64,000 nt of DNA, from assembly GCA_021234155.1 (NCBI GenBank), contig JAJEKV010000422.1, positions 60,001 through 124,000 of the forward strand, written 5' to 3'. The notes under the pieces are model-generated. The model ran no database searches. It was not told where the DNA came from and was given only the letters and a program-made list of their open reading frames with translations. Positions 35,688-46,974 of the stretch are shown here, piece by piece; position 1 is the first letter of the stretch, and every line of letters starts with the position of its first letter. The stretch is from Isoetes taiwanensis. Taxonomy: Eukaryota; Streptophyta; Lycopodiopsida; Isoetales; Isoetaceae. Both the position numbers and the translations under genes were made by a program.

Positions 35688-38317
35688 CCAAAACTAGGGA
35701 GTCTGCAGAAGAAATGATCCGAACAGAGTTTGAACGAAATAAGGTATTGTATGATGATGATATTGAAGATAATGTTCAAGTGTTGTATGCAGGTAAGAGA
35801 AAGGCCAAGTTTTCAGGTAAAAGTTCCAAAGATAAGAGTGAAAGTGGTCCTTGTTTTCATTGCAAAGCTAAAGGTCATTTGAAAATAAATTGCCCTAAGC
35901 TAAAAGAGGTTGAGTGCTTTAACTGTGGAGGCAAAGGCCACTTTACAAACAAATGTTCAAGCAGCAAAATAAATAGGGGCAGATCAAGCAGAGGGAGAAA
36001 TTTTTCTAGAGGACGAGGAAGAAATTCTGATGGACAAAGGTCTGCTATAAATTTGGTACAAGATATTGAAGAGGAATCAAGTGAAGAAGATGAAGATGCT
36101 GAGGTAAGCAATCATGACATTTTGGTTGTTTCAAAAGAAAGATCTAATAATGATGATGAAATGTTAATATTAGATAGTGGAGCAGAAAAATCCGTGACCA
36201 GCTCAGCCAAATTCTTCAAGGAGGAGAAAGAAGGAAGAATTAAGCATATCAAGTTGGGAAATGGGAAGTTGCAAGATGTTCAATGCACGGGGATGTTAGA
36301 ACTATTTGATCTTCAAGGGAGAGCAGTAAACTTGAAAGATGTTTTATGTGTACCTTCATTAGTCAGAAATTTAATTTCTGTTGCACAGTTAGTTGATATG
36401 GATTATACTGTTGTCTTTGACAAGTATCAATGTAAAGTGCTTTTAAATAATGAAATCAAGTTCCTTGGAAGAAGATTTGATAATTTGTTTGCATTGGATA
36501 ATGGTTGCTTGCCTTGTGTTAATTCTGTTATGATTCCTGATATGGACACTTGGCATCAGAGGTTATGTCATGTTAATCATAGCACTATAGATACTTTGAT
36601 CAAAGAAAAATTAATCAAAGCAAAAAATGGAGTTGATGAGCCAAGAATCTGCTTGGGCTGCATGTTAGGAAAACATGCAAGACTGCCTTTTAAAAGGGCA
36701 AAGAGAAAAACCAAAGGAGTATTGGAATTAGTGCATACTGATCTCTGTGGCCCTCTTAATGTTAGAGGGATATCAGGAAAAAGGTATTTCATTATTATTG
36801 ATGATTTTAGTAGAAAGACAACATGCATGTGTCTTAGAACTAAAGATCAAGCCTTTGAGGCTTATAAAATGTTTGCTGCAGAAGTGGAATTAGAAACAGG
36901 GAAAAAAGTGAAATGTATTCGATCTGACCATGGTGGAGAGTTTATGTCAACTGAGTTTATCAGATTTTGCAAGGTCAGGGGAATCAAAAGACAGTTTACA
37001 TGTAGTTTCTCTCCACAAACAAATGGAATTGCTGAAAGGAAAAACAGGACAATCTTAAATGCTGTTAGAGCTATGATAAAACACACAGGGCTACCCAATT
37101 ATTTATGGGAAGAAGCTGTCTTGACAGCAGTAAAAGTTCAGAATACGTTGCCAAGCAAAGCACTCAGTGGAATGACACCAGATGAGCTATGGTCAGGAGT
37201 TAAACCAAACTATGAGAAGTTAAGAGCTTTTGGTTGTTTGAGCTTTGTTCATGTACCAAAGGAACAAAAGTTAAAATTGGATGATCGAGCTAGAATAGCT
37301 TTTCTTGTAGGATATGATCAAGAATCCAAAGCATACAGGTTATTTGATCCACAAAGGAAGAAGATTTTAATCAGTAGAGATGTTATATTTGATGAATCAC
37401 AATGTTATAAGAACATAAAGTTTTTTTCTGCTAACTCTAAAGAAAAGGAAGTTCAGAAATTAGATGTCAACATTGTTGATGATGATCATGAACAGGATGC
37501 CATCAAGTTCAACACTCAACAAGTTAGCTCTACAAATGACTCAGATACTGCTGCTGATACTATAGAAAAAGGGGTAACTCAGCAAAAGGCTGGTAGGAGA
37601 ACTGCTGCACAGATCTTGCAACAAGAGGCTAATGTTGATCAGGAACGTTTTGGAAGAGATAACACAGGCAGAAGCAAGAGAATACAAAGTGAAGTATCAA
37701 ATGTAAACCTTGTTGAAATCCTTGCCTTGCTGGATACTGAAGTACCTAAATCATATAAGGAAGCTATAAATGTTGTTGATGCAGAAAAATGGAAAACTGC
37801 CATGAATGATGAGCTAGATGCTTTTAGAAGAACAGGGACATATGAGCTTGTAAACTTGCCAGAGGGTAGACATGCAGTAGGATGTAAATGGATATTTAAA
37901 ATTAAGCAAGGTGTTCAACCTCACTCAATAAAGCATAAAGTTCGATTAATAGCACAAGGATACATACAAAGGAAGGGAATTGATTATGAGGAAACGTTTT
38001 CCCCTATAGTCAAAATGACAAGTATCAGGATGTTATTGGCTATAGCAAATGCAAAAAATTTTGAAGTACATCATATGGATGTGTCTACTGCTTTCTTGAA
38101 TGCAGATTTGGAAGAGGACATATTTATGATGCAACCTTCTGGCTTTGAGCAAGGGAGAGACAAAGTATGGAAACTTAAAAAAGCTGTCTATGGGCTGAAG
38201 CAGTCACCAAGGCAATGGTATATGTGCATGGACTCATATTTAAGAGAACAAGGTTTTATAAAGCTAAAAGATGATGGAAATATTTATTTGTTTAAAGATG
38301 GGAATGAAGTTTGCTAA
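35627..38317 (+). CDS. Copia gag C-terminus, protease, integrase, RT N-half
   Basis: Starts in the shifted frame. Two CCHC knuckles (CFHCKAKGHLKINC, CFNCGGKGHFTNKC, about 35850-35955) bind RNA. The protease has LDSGAEKSV (36170). The integrase zinc region spans HVNHSTIDTL...CLGCMLGKH, and the catalytic core has HTDLCGP, SDHGGEF and AERKNR with D-D-E residues. The RT begins with DELDAFRRTGTYELV, then KWIFKIK, HHMDVSTAFLNADL and KKAVYGLKQSPRQWY. The frame ends at a TAA (38315-38317) just before the YVDD box, which continues in the same frame, so it is a nonsense mutation and not a domain boundary. Confidence 0.93.
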   Translation: MHVARAVEGNKHLSTLIRNVAKTRESAEEMIRTEFERNKVLYDDDIEDNVQVLYAGKRKAKFSGKSSKDKSESGPCFHCKAKGHLKINCPKLKEVECFNCGGKGHFTNKCSSSKINRGRSSRGRNFSRGRGRNSDGQRSAINLVQDIEEESSEEDEDAEVSNHDILVVSKERSNNDDEMLILDSGAEKSVTSSAKFFKEEKEGRIKHIKLGNGKLQDVQCTGMLELFDLQGRAVNLKDVLCVPSLVRNLISVAQLVDMDYTVVFDKYQCKVLLNNEIKFLGRRFDNLFALDNGCLPCVNSVMIPDMDTWHQRLCHVNHSTIDTLIKEKLIKAKNGVDEPRICLGCMLGKHARLPFKRAKRKTKGVLELVHTDLCGPLNVRGISGKRYFIIIDDFSRKTTCMCLRTKDQAFEAYKMFAAEVELETGKKVKCIRSDHGGEFMSTEFIRFCKVRGIKRQFTCSFSPQTNGIAERKNRTILNAVRAMIKHTGLPNYLWEEAVLTAVKVQNTLPSKALSGMTPDELWSGVKPNYEKLRAFGCLSFVHVPKEQKLKLDDRARIAFLVGYDQESKAYRLFDPQRKKILISRDVIFDESQCYKNIKFFSANSKEKEVQKLDVNIVDDDHEQDAIKFNTQQVSSTNDSDTAADTIEKGVTQQKAGRRTAAQILQQEANVDQERFGRDNTGRSKRIQSEVSNVNLVEILALLDTEVPKSYKEAINVVDAEKWKTAMNDELDAFRRTGTYELVNLPEGRHAVGCKWIFKIKQGVQPHSIKHKVRLIAQGYIQRKGIDYEETFSPIVKMTSIRMLLAIANAKNFEVHHMDVSTAFLNADLEEDIFMMQPSGFEQGRDKVWKLKKAVYGLKQSPRQWYMCMDSYLREQGFIKLKDDGNIYLFKDGNEVC

Positions 38318-39319
38318 AAACCTATTCTATTCTATATTGCATTATATGTGGATGATAATGTGATGATTAGTAGCAATCTTGATGTGCTACAAAAATGCAA
38401 AGACATTCTCAAGAATCATTTTAAAATGACTGACTTGGGTGAGCTTAAAAAGTTTCTAGGCATTGAGGTGTTCAGAGATCGAACCAAACAGGTTCTTACC
38501 TTAACACAAAGTCAGAATATTGCAGACATGCTCAAAAGATTCAACATGGAAGATTGTAAGGTGGTAAAAACTCCCATGGTTCCTGGTAACAAGCTTACTT
38601 TGAATATGAATGATGATAAGTCAGAAATGGAAAGCATTCCATATCAAGAGTTAGTTGGTTGCTTATTATATCTATCTAATTGTACCAGGCCTGATATCTC
38701 ATTTGCAGTCAATATCCTAAGTAGATACTGTCATAACTTTGGGAAAGAGCATTGGCAGGCAGCTAAGAGAGTTCTCATATATTTGAAAGGAACTATAGAT
38801 TTTGGCATTCAATTTAATTCTGATAACATGGAATTGCTATCTTACTGTGATTCAGATTGGGGTGGAGACCCTGATGAAAGGAAATCAACTTCTGGAGTTA
38901 TTTGCATGTTAGGTAGAGGGCCCATCTCTTGGAAATGCAAGAAGCAAAAGGCCATAGCACTCTCTTCTGCAGAAGCAGAATATGCAGCTGCAACTCTTGC
39001 TGCAAAGGAAATAGTATGGAGTGAAAGTTTGCTGCAAGAAATAGGAATAGAGCAAAGAAAACCTTTACAATTATTCTCTGACAGTATTAGTTGTATAGGA
39101 ATGACTAGAAATCCTATACAACATGAAAGGACCAAGCATATCGAGCTAGAGATGCATTTCATAAGGGATTTGGTAAGTAAAAGGATCATTGAACTACAAT
39201 ATGTTCAAACTGAATTGCAGTTGGCAGATATCCTGACTAAGGCTTTGACAGAGTTAAAATTCAATAGACTGAGACAAATGATCAGTTGCAGGGAAAATAA
39301 CATGAAGGGAAAGTGTTAA
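38318..39319 (+). CDS. Copia RT C-half and RNase H
   Basis: Same frame as the preceding ORF after one stop. It begins KPILFYIALYVDDNVMI, carrying the RT active-site YVDD. Then come KKFLGIEVFRDR, TRPDISFAVNILSRY and RNase H with SYCDSDWGGD, STSGVICMLG, LSSAEAEYAA and LFSDSISCIGM, ending with LADILTKAL before the PPT and 3' LTR. The domains are of full length; only the stop breaks the polyprotein. Confidence 0.92.
   Translation, partial: KPILFYIALYVDDNVMISSNLDVLQKCKDILKNHFKMTDLGELKKFLGIEVFRDRTKQVLTLTQSQNIADMLKRFNMEDCKVVKTPMVPGNKLTLNMNDDKSEMESIPYQELVGCLLYLSNCTRPDISFAVNILSRYCHNFGKEHWQAAKRVLIYLKGTIDFGIQFNSDNMELLSYCDSDWGGDPDERKSTSGVICMLGRGPISWKCKKQKAIALSSAEAEYAAATLAAKEIVWSESLLQEIGIEQRKPLQLFSDSISCIGMTRNPIQHERTKHIELEMHFIRDLVSKRIIELQYVQTELQLADILTKALTELKFNRLRQMISCRENNMKGKC
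39303..39313 (+). other. Polypurine tract of copia element
   Basis: tgaagggaaag immediately before the 3' LTR. Confidence 0.85.
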
Positions 39320-39991
39320 ATGGTGTCATGTTATTTATGTATAGAACTCCAGGTGTAATTCAAGACAAGTTTAAGTTATGCAGTTCAAGGCAAGTTGGTT
39401 ATGAAGAGATGTTGAAGTTTAACACAGGGTGTGCCTGAAGACAACATTCAGTGGGAAAAATGACTGCTTGCAGAACTTAAACCTAGGTATGTTCATAAAG
39501 GGAACATGGTTAAAGGTTAGGGCATGATTATGTGTTAACAAGTAATCATGTCAATATTATTATGAATTGTGAGTTCAATGGTCGAAGCTACATACGCATA
39601 TGGGATATATTAAGCTCGAAAAATATGGGATATTGTACAGATAAGAGAGACTCATATAGAACTCCGATGGCTAAGGCTTGCCGATCGGATCCAACAGTTC
39701 GTGTAGATAAATAGACAGAGAAGAATGAATGAAATACACTGAAGAAGTTTAAGTCCCGGATTGGATCGAATTTAGTTGGAATTCGATGCCTGAGTTGTCG
39801 AAGACTCCTATTGCTACAGTAAATCGTGCAATGTTTTTTGAACAGTGATTTCCTATGATTTCTTTCAATGGTTGGTAATGTCGAGTTGACATTGAGAAAA
39901 TAAAGTTTAAAGGAAAGTCATTTGAAATACATCCATACAAGTGTTCTTAGAGTTATATTGGAAAATCATAGGAATAATCTTGCTACTAACA
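39314..39991 (+). repeat. 3' LTR of copia element
   Basis: 678 bp. Partner of the 5' LTR; followed by the AGGCA duplication. Confidence 0.95.
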
Positions 39992-40700
39992 AGGCATGTT
40001 CGACAGGTCCTTCAGAAGCTTCGAGAGCATGGTTATATGCCAAACTGGAGAAATGTTAGTTCGAGCAAGATACTCTGGAGTTTCTTGGCTATTGTATCAC
40101 TCTACATGAAGTCTCTATGGATCCCGAAAAAGTCAGCACTATTCTAGAGTGGCAAACACTCTCTTCCGTTTGAATTATTCAATGTTTTCTTGGGTTTTCC
40201 AATTTCTATCGGCATTTTATTCGGGATTATTCAGAGATTACCCATTATTTGACATGCCTCACGATTAAGGACGTGCCGTTTGAATGGAGTGTGGAAGCAG
40301 AATCTGCTTTCGTTACCCTGAAACATGCTTTTACCATACTACCAGTTCTTCCTCATGCATATCCTTCGCGTCCATATGTTGTCGAAGCAAATGCTTTTGA
40401 TTTTGCTCTTGGTGGTATCCTGTCACAGGAGGGAGATGACCACGACTTACATCCGATCGCCTATCACTCGCGGAAGTTTCAGGCTGCCAAAATCAACTAG
40501 CCAATTTATAATAAGGAGCTGTTGGCGATAGTTAATTATTTCAAGGAGTAGAGACGTTTCCTGTAGGGATCTTCTCATAAGGTGACAGCCTATATAAATC
40601 ATCAAAATCTGGAATATTTTCAGTCTGCTCGAGTGCTTAACCGTCGTCAGGCCCAGGGCATACTCAAGTATTACCCCATATTGATTTTCGCCCAATTTGA
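39992..40700 (+). pseudogene. Old Ty3/gypsy element 1, RT to RNase H (right part)
   Basis: Resumes after the copia insertion with HVRQVLQKLREHG, the sequence that follows the RT active-site block in gypsy elements, then a thumb region with frameshifts. RNase H follows at 40249-40560 (FDFALGGILSQEG, PIAYHSRKFQAAK). Homology fades after about 40700 (RRQAQGILKYYP). Integrase is missing. Confidence 0.75.
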
Positions 40701-40779
40701 CCACTCAATCATCTCTCCCAATTGTAGAGAAAATAAGCAAATGTAAAAACCATACCTTCACATCATCCAACCTCCTGTT

Positions 40780-41471
40780 TACATCCATATCAAATCCCCC
40801 TAGAACCCCTTGTTATTCTGCAACATATTCTAAATGAGGTGCACCCTGGACTACCACAGTCGTTGGATCCGGCAATCCAACGGCCCAGATCGTATGTTGA
40901 AACCTCTGGGCATCTCTCGTTTCGCTTATGGTCATTTATGATTGGGGCACCTATGATTCTGAAACATGAAATACGAGTTCGCCTAAGGTCTTGATGGAAT
41001 ATTGAGTCTCTATACGTCTTTGCTAAAGTTTTTAGAATATGAAGTAGGGGCTCGAACCTCTACCAAAATAACTCAATGTCCTAATAAAATTACTTTGACC
41101 AATATAACCAGTGAACTAACCTAATTATTTTTTATCTTAAATCTATATTTTTCTTATAAGAACCCATTCAATTGTTTTAGGGATATGGTCTATGGTTTCA
41201 GGAATTGTCATTTTTACATCCATATCAAATCCACCTGGAACCCCTATTATTGTGCTACATATTCTAAACGAGGTGCACCTTGGACTACCACAATCGTCGG
41301 ATCCGTCAATCCTACGGACCATATCGTATGTTGGAGCCTCCGGGCACCTCTCGTTTCGCTTATGGTCATAGGGGCACCTATGATTTCGATATATGAAATA
41401 CATATTCGCCTAAGGTTTTGATGGAGTATCGAGTCTCTATACGTCTTCATCTACATTTTTTGAATATGAAG
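40780..41471. repeat. Direct repeat upstream of ORF X
   Basis: Two copies of about 260 bp, 40780-41044 and 41215-41471, share cores acatccatatcaaatcc, gaggtgcacc, ggactaccaca, atcgtatgttg, tctcgtttcgcttatggtca and gagtctctatacgtctt. They are separated by 170 bp of AT-rich sequence. They lie directly before a TATA box and may be enhancer-like or a small mobile element; no function is shown. Confidence 0.8.
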
Positions 41472-41528
41472 ATTTGCCCAACCCCAAGAGTTTTTCAAGT
41501 CACCCAAAAATTAGGGTTTTCCCCTTCT

Positions 41529-41539
41529 CTATAAATAGG
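41529..41539 (+). promoter_or_regulatory. TATA box upstream of ORF X
   Basis: ctataaatagg, 112 bp before the ATG at 41651, with a C/T-rich leader. This suggests ORF X has its own promoter inside the element. Motif only. Confidence 0.5.
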
Positions 41540-41650
41540 TCCCCATTTCTCACTTAGCACCCTACAAGTTTGCTCTTGACCTTTTAGGTGATTTTCCAAC
41601 TCCCTGAGGCGCTTTTGCATCCGTTTGTTAGTCTCATCTTCCCTAGATCC

Positions 41651-43176
41651 ATGGCAACTGCTGACTTCAGGCGATGGTACAACGCCAGTGCCCATGCTGC
41701 CGAGGCCGATGTCAATGACATTTTCCGAGTTTTCTGGAAAGAAATAGATGTCCAAGCCACTCTGCACGCAACCCCAGCATATAGACAAGTTTTGACAGAG
41801 TTCCAAGCTAGGGTAGGACCGTCCTTAGTGCAGCTCCCCCCTTGTACAGGCTACTTTGTTCCCAGACAATCCCTTCAAGCAGCCTTGGGTGATGTTCCAA
41901 ACATTGCCAAGTACCTGACCAACAAGGCCCAGAGGTTGCCAGACTACATGGTCTTGACAGTCAACAGGACCAAGTATTTTTCCCACACCGCCGCCTTAGC
42001 AATTTTTCTTTCCCACCGTGCCGAAAACCCCATGGGAGAAACCTCTATCCCTCCCATGGATGTGGACCCCTTAGCCTCCTCAGCAGCAGATCAGCTCCTT
42101 TTGCAGTACCAACAGGAGCAAGAAGGAAGGGCAGAATACAAGGATTCGGAAGACGAGGACTACGTCGAGCTCGACCCAGCACAAGAGCAGCAGCTAGCAG
42201 AGCAGGAGTTACAGGAATTTGAACGGAGCCGGCAGACCCTCAGGATCACTCCACCACTTGGGCTAGGTATCACAAGCCTAGCCCCCATCATCATCGACGG
42301 TGAGGAGTATCTGCTCCTCAGCGACATCCAGAACCTCCCCGAATGCAAGGAAAGGGAGTATCGACTCGACGAGTTGCTGCACCAACTGCAGCAACAAGAG
42401 CTGGATGATTTCATCGTCCGAGGAGTTTCCGACTTTCCACTTCAAGTAAGAGAAGCCGACACCTACACAGAAGAGTCGACTCCTGACATCCAAGCCTACA
42501 GCAACATCAGGCAGATAATGGAAGCTCGAGAACTGCCGACCGAAGAGGAGTTCTATGCCATCCAAGAACAGATGGGGATCCGTGGCAAGACCACAAACAT
42601 TTTGATGCCGAGCTCTTCAACACCAGCCCCCATAGAGAGAAGAGGCGGGATCAACCTCAGGCGAGCTTCATCGACAGTCAGGGATTACAGAGAGTTCACC
42701 GAAGTGGAGGTCGACGAATATACCGGAAGACATAGAGCTGGCGGCCGAGGAGGCGAAGAATCAACAACGCCGCACAATGACAGGTCGCTGAGATACTATC
42801 ACCCTTTGCTGTTGGACGGGAGATATTAGCGGTAATACACCGCAAATTCAGCCCCAGGGGCGAAGGAGTATTCATGCTCATCGCACTCTCAGGCTTTGGC
42901 AAGCATGCTCGGCTAGCTGCCAACACCGACTATGCCGTCTTAGTCAAGAGAGCGATGGCACTCGACATCTTCGACTTCGCCATACCTTACGGACGGCAGG
43001 GAAGACTGGCAGTGACCGCGGCCTACACCTCCGACCGCAGGGTAGAAGAATTGGTGACAGCTTTGCAGGGCGGGTCATCAACAAACGTCCTCAGGAACTT
43101 GGGACGCTCGGTAGGAACGGCCCAAGTTAAGAAGTTCCTTGAGGATAACCCATCCTACCGGCGATTTCAAGAATAG
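41651..43176 (+). pseudogene. ORF X: accessory protein of gypsy element 2, unknown function
   Basis: The frame from ATG 41651 (MATADFRRWYN) to 42829 gives 393 residues, and the C-terminal part continues in other frames to 43176 (SPFAVGREILAVIHRKF, IALSGFGKHARLAANTDYA, AVTAAYTSDRRVEELVTALQ). The N-terminal third has a globular look. The middle is acidic and Gln-rich (QQEQEGRAEYKDSEDEDYV, EQQLAEQELQEFERSRQT). It then has APIIIDGEEYLLLSDIQN and LPTEEEFYAIQEQMGIRG. No transmembrane segment, zinc finger or known retroelement domain is recognised. It lies 168 bp before gag and has a TATA box upstream. A degenerate homologue sits at 61230-62560, so it recurs in the family. Confidence 0.65.
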
Positions 43177-43343
43177 TTAGACTCTTGATCCCGGAGGCTT
43201 TGTATTAGGATATTATATAATATAAATATAATTTCTTTTGCACTTTAAATATTTTGTTGACGTATTTTGTGCCACAACTATACCAACAAACATATATAAT
43301 GCAACGGAACAAATAAAACTAACTATATAGCCATGACCTACTT

Positions 43344-44640
43344 GTGCATACAGCTAGAGGCACAGGATCAGTAGAACGACAACGGCGAAACCATAGGGAA
43401 GAACAGAGTCCGCCTAGGCCGCACCCGGCAAGGAGCCTGTATGAGGCATTTGGCCCCATGACCCCAGAGGAGGAAATGTCACAGATGAGGACGGACCTTG
43501 AGCAGATAAAGGCTTTCCTGGCCACACAAGCAGGAGTTGGGTCGGAAGGCAACACCCAGTTGCCACAAGCATCAGCTCGGAAAGCAGGAAAGGACAAGAG
43601 GAGGAGCAAGAGAAGGAGGTCCCCCAGCACGGAATCCTCCGACTCAAGCTCGGACTCAGACTCTGATTCCGAGGAAGAGGCTGAACAAGTGCAGAACCGA
43701 AGGGACGACAGACACAAGGACACGAGGACTCGGACTATCAGAAAAAGGTAGACTCAGCATTGGGAAACGTATGGAAGGCCAGGAAGCTCGAGCAATTCTC
43801 AGGCGAGAACAGGTCAGGCATGGAGGCAGAGGCTTGGCTCGATGAAATGAGTGAATATGGTAACGCCTATGGTATGAAGGACAAGGATAAAGGCAGGGTG
43901 GCAACAGCCAACCTGAAGGGAGCAGCACGCATTTGGTGGAAGGGGTATGCCAAGGCCCATGGCTTAAGCAGGGATGGTTGCAGGTTCAGAAAGTTTGCTA
44001 AGGCTTTCAAGCGCCATTATGTCCCAAGAGAACACAAGTCCAACATGATGCAGCAGTTCTACAGGTTGCAGCAAGGCAACAAATCAGTCCAGAAATATAC
44101 AGAGGAATTCATGAGACTAAGGCTTTATGTGCCGAAGTTGAGTGAAAAAAAAACGCAGTGGAGAGCTATATTGAAGGTTTGAATGAGGAGATCCGTAAGC
44201 TTGTAAGGGCAATAAACTCCAAGACGGTATCAGAAGCAGAGTCCAAGGCAATAAGCTTGCAAGGAATGGGGCCTCAGATCAGCGGGCAGAGGCAGCAGTA
44301 TTATCAGGATAAAGGCAAGGCAACAGGGAGTTATAGCCCTAGAGCAGCCAGCCCAGGTCCAGCTAAAGCCCCATATAGTGGCAACCATGGGAAGCAGCAG
44401 GAGAAGAAGCAGGTGTCCTTCAAGGACAAGCAGGAGGGGTCAAACTACTCCAAAGCAGTGCGGTCCTTCTTGCAAGCCATGTCCAAGGAGAAGAGACAGG
44501 AGTGCATAGAGAAGCAGCTTTGCTTCAGGTGCTTCCAGCCAGGCCACAGGACAGCGAACTGCCCCTTCGTCATGAGCGCAGCGCTAGCGGAGTTGGGTGG
44601 ATGGGACACTCCGTCTGACGACGACGGCGAGGCAGCCCGT
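43344..44640 (+). pseudogene. Gypsy element 2 gag
   Basis: Capsid and nucleocapsid. N-terminal MTPEEEMSQMRTDLEQI is followed by an Arg/Ser/Asp-rich low-complexity part (SSDSSSDSDSDSEEE). The retrotransposon gag core follows in another frame (KLEQFSGENRSGMEAEAWLD, GAARIWWKGYAK, FAKAFKRHYVPREH, YRLQQGNKSVQKYTEEFMRL). After a run of A residues near 44150 the frame shifts again, then reaches a CCHC knuckle CFRCFQPGHRTANC at 44524-44565. At least two frameshifts. Confidence 0.85.
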
Positions 44641-45096
44641 GACTATATTCAGGGTGAGTGTCATATTTTTGCCGCCATAGATACAGAACAAGCAGAGAAC
44701 CAGTATAAGGTAATTTCCACAGTAGGGAAGGCCAAGGCCAAGTCTTTCATAGTCCTGATAGACTCGGGAAGTAGCCATAACTTTGCATCCCCCAGAATGG
44801 TTGAAATGTTGAAGTTGAAACCATTGAAGTCGAAGCCGAGGCCCGTCGTCTTAGCAAGTGGAGCAGTAAGGCAGACGGCAGGCAAGAGAATTAATTTCGA
44901 CATTGACTTGCCAGGAATTAACATCCAGATGGGGGCAGAGGTAATGGGCATCGACAAGTATGACTTGATAATAGGAATGGAGTATCTTGGACCGGCAGGG
45001 GCCATCATTGATTGTGGAAAGCGGAAGGTGACCCTCACAACGCCCGACGGCAAGATCATTGAGATCACAGGTAAAGAAGTTGTTCCCATCATGTAG
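44641..45096 (+). pseudogene. Gypsy element 2 aspartic protease
   Basis: FIVLIDSGSSHNFASPRMV holds the catalytic D-S-G. GMEYLGPAGAIIDC and KKVTL-like strands complete a retropepsin domain. Continuous with the knuckle frame; it ends at a TAG (45094-45096) before the RT linker. Confidence 0.85.
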
Positions 45097-45099
45097 TGT

Positions 45100-46974
45100 A
45101 TGTCTAGTAAGAAGCTACTCAAGTGCATCAAGAGCGAGCAGGTAGCATACATCTTCAAGCTTGAGATCGAACAGCCCGAGTCAGAAGAAAGTGAGGAAGA
45201 TAAAGTGCTCAACAAGTTGCCCAAGCAGATAGCTAAGTTGATCACGGAGTTCCACGATCTCTTTCCAGATGAGATCGAGCACCTCCCTCCTTACAGGGGA
45301 GTCGAGTGTGAGATAGCACTCGAACCCGGAACGAAGCCGACGAGCAAGGCTCCATACAGAATGACGACGCAAGAGCTGACAGAGCTAAAGAAGCAATTGC
45401 AGGCTTCATTAGACCTAGCGTCTCACCATTTGGGGCACCCATTCTCTTTGTCAAGTCAAGAAGAAGGATGGCAGCTTGAGGATGTGCATAGACTATAGGC
45501 AGTTGAATAAGCACACCATCAAGAACAAGTATGCGCTCCCCAGATCGGATGACTTGATGGATCAGCTCCAAGGGGCAAAAGTCTTCTCCAAAATTGACAT
45601 AAGGTCAGGCTATCATCAGATCCGGATAAAGGAGGAAGACATCCATAAAACCGCCTTCAGAACGCGGTATGGGCACTATGAGTTCACGGTAATGCCTTTC
45701 GGCTTATCGAATGCCCCAGCAACGTTCATGAGACTCATGAACGATATCTTCAGGGAGTTCTTGGACACCTTTGTGATAGTTTTCTTTGATGACATTTTGG
45801 TGTATAACAGATCCCTTGAAGAGCACGTACAACACCTAAGGAGAGTGCTAGAGAAGTTGAAGAGGCACCAGTTGTACGCCAAGTTGTCGAAGTGCCACTA
45901 CGCAATGGAGAAGCTGGAATACCTGGGGCATGTGATCTCCGCAGAAGGAATTTCGACGGACCCCGCCAAGATTGAAGCAGTGATTCAGTGGCCGGCACCG
46001 AAGAATGTCCATGAGGTCAGAAGTTTTCTTGGCCTAGCAGGGTACTACAGGAAGTTTGTGAAGAACTTCGCAAAGATAGCAGCCCCGCTAACGGACTTGA
46101 CGAGGGCGGAAAAGGTGAAAAATTGGGCAGACCATTGGCACAAGAAAGCCCAAGCAGGGTTTGAATTGTTGAAGGAAGCTTTAACAACCGCCCCCGTCTT
46201 GACCCTGCCAGACCCAGAGAAAGACAAGTTGGTGGCGACAGACACAAGTAAGATAGCCACAGGTGCATGCTCATGCAGGAAGAGCGAGTGGTAGTGTGCG
46301 ATTCCAGGAAGATGAACGACGCCGAGATGCGCTACCCGACGCACGATCAAGAATTGCTTGCAGTTGTCAGGGCGCTCAGAATTTGGAGGCACTACCTCTT
46401 GGGAAGGAAGTTCCAGTTGGACATTGATCATCAGAGCCTCCAATATGTATTCATGCAACCACACCTTAACCTGAGGCAGCAAAGGTGGATGGAGTTCCTC
46501 GAAGAGTATGACTTTGATATAGTCTACAAGCCGGGGAAGCTCAACGTGGTAGCGGATGCGCTTTCAAGGCATCCTCTGACAACTAGAGTGCATTGCAATG
46601 CAATTTCGACGCTCTCCAGCAACTTCCGGAAGAAGATTGAAGAAACCTTGCCAACAGATGTGGACTTCAAGGAAGTATGGGCAAGCTTGTGCAAGGAGGC
46701 AAGAACAGATAAGGAGAGGGAAACCTTCAAAAATTTTAAGAAGAAAGGTAATCTCTTGTACCATAAGAACAAGTTGTGTGTGCCGGAATCATCGGGGGTG
46801 AGGAAGTTGATTCTCCACGACACCCACAACAGTCCAATAGCTGGTCATGCAGGATTTATGAAGACATATTTTAAAGTGCGCAGCAGCTATTATTGGCCAG
46901 GAATGAAGAAGCAAGTAGCTCGCTACATCAAGGAATGTCAGCTATGTCAGCAGACGAAGGCGGAGCAGCTATGA
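45100..46974 (+). pseudogene. Gypsy element 2 reverse transcriptase, RNase H, integrase N-terminus
   Basis: The linker has FPDEIEHLPPYRGVECEIAL. After a frameshift near 45440-45490 the RT reads [39 protein letters not shown] and FFDDILVYN (active site F-D-D), then [11 protein letters not shown]. The connection and RNase H have [13 protein letters not shown], a frame change near 46270, THDQELLAVVRALRIWRHYL and KLNVVADALSRH. The integrase zinc domain has HNSPIAGHAGFMKTYFKV and CQLCQQTKAEQ, then an in-frame TGA at 46972-46974. Confidence 0.88.

Larger units (their letters stand above)
34420..39991 (+). mobile_element. Ty1/copia retrotransposon, nearly complete
   Basis: LTRs 34420-35106 and 39314-39991 begin TGTTAAATGG and end CTACTAACA. 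AGGCA is duplicated on both sides (34415-34419, 39992-39996). PBS, gag-pol and PPT are in the standard order. The domain order protease-integrase-RT-RNase H defines copia. By eye the LTRs differ at about 15 positions plus two small indels in 680 bp, so the insertion is moderately recent. Gag-pol has a frame change and one in-frame stop, so this copy is probably inactive. It sits in the RT of gypsy element 1. Confidence 0.96.

Noticed and set aside
35590-35690. Programmed frameshift between copia gag and pol
   Set aside because: The change falls inside gag homology, before the zinc knuckles, and there is no clear slippery heptamer; a simple indel explains it.
41651-43176. ORF X as an endogenous viral gene
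   Set aside because: Position next to gypsy gag-pol and recurrence beside the H3-like gene fit an element gene, and no viral motif was recognised.
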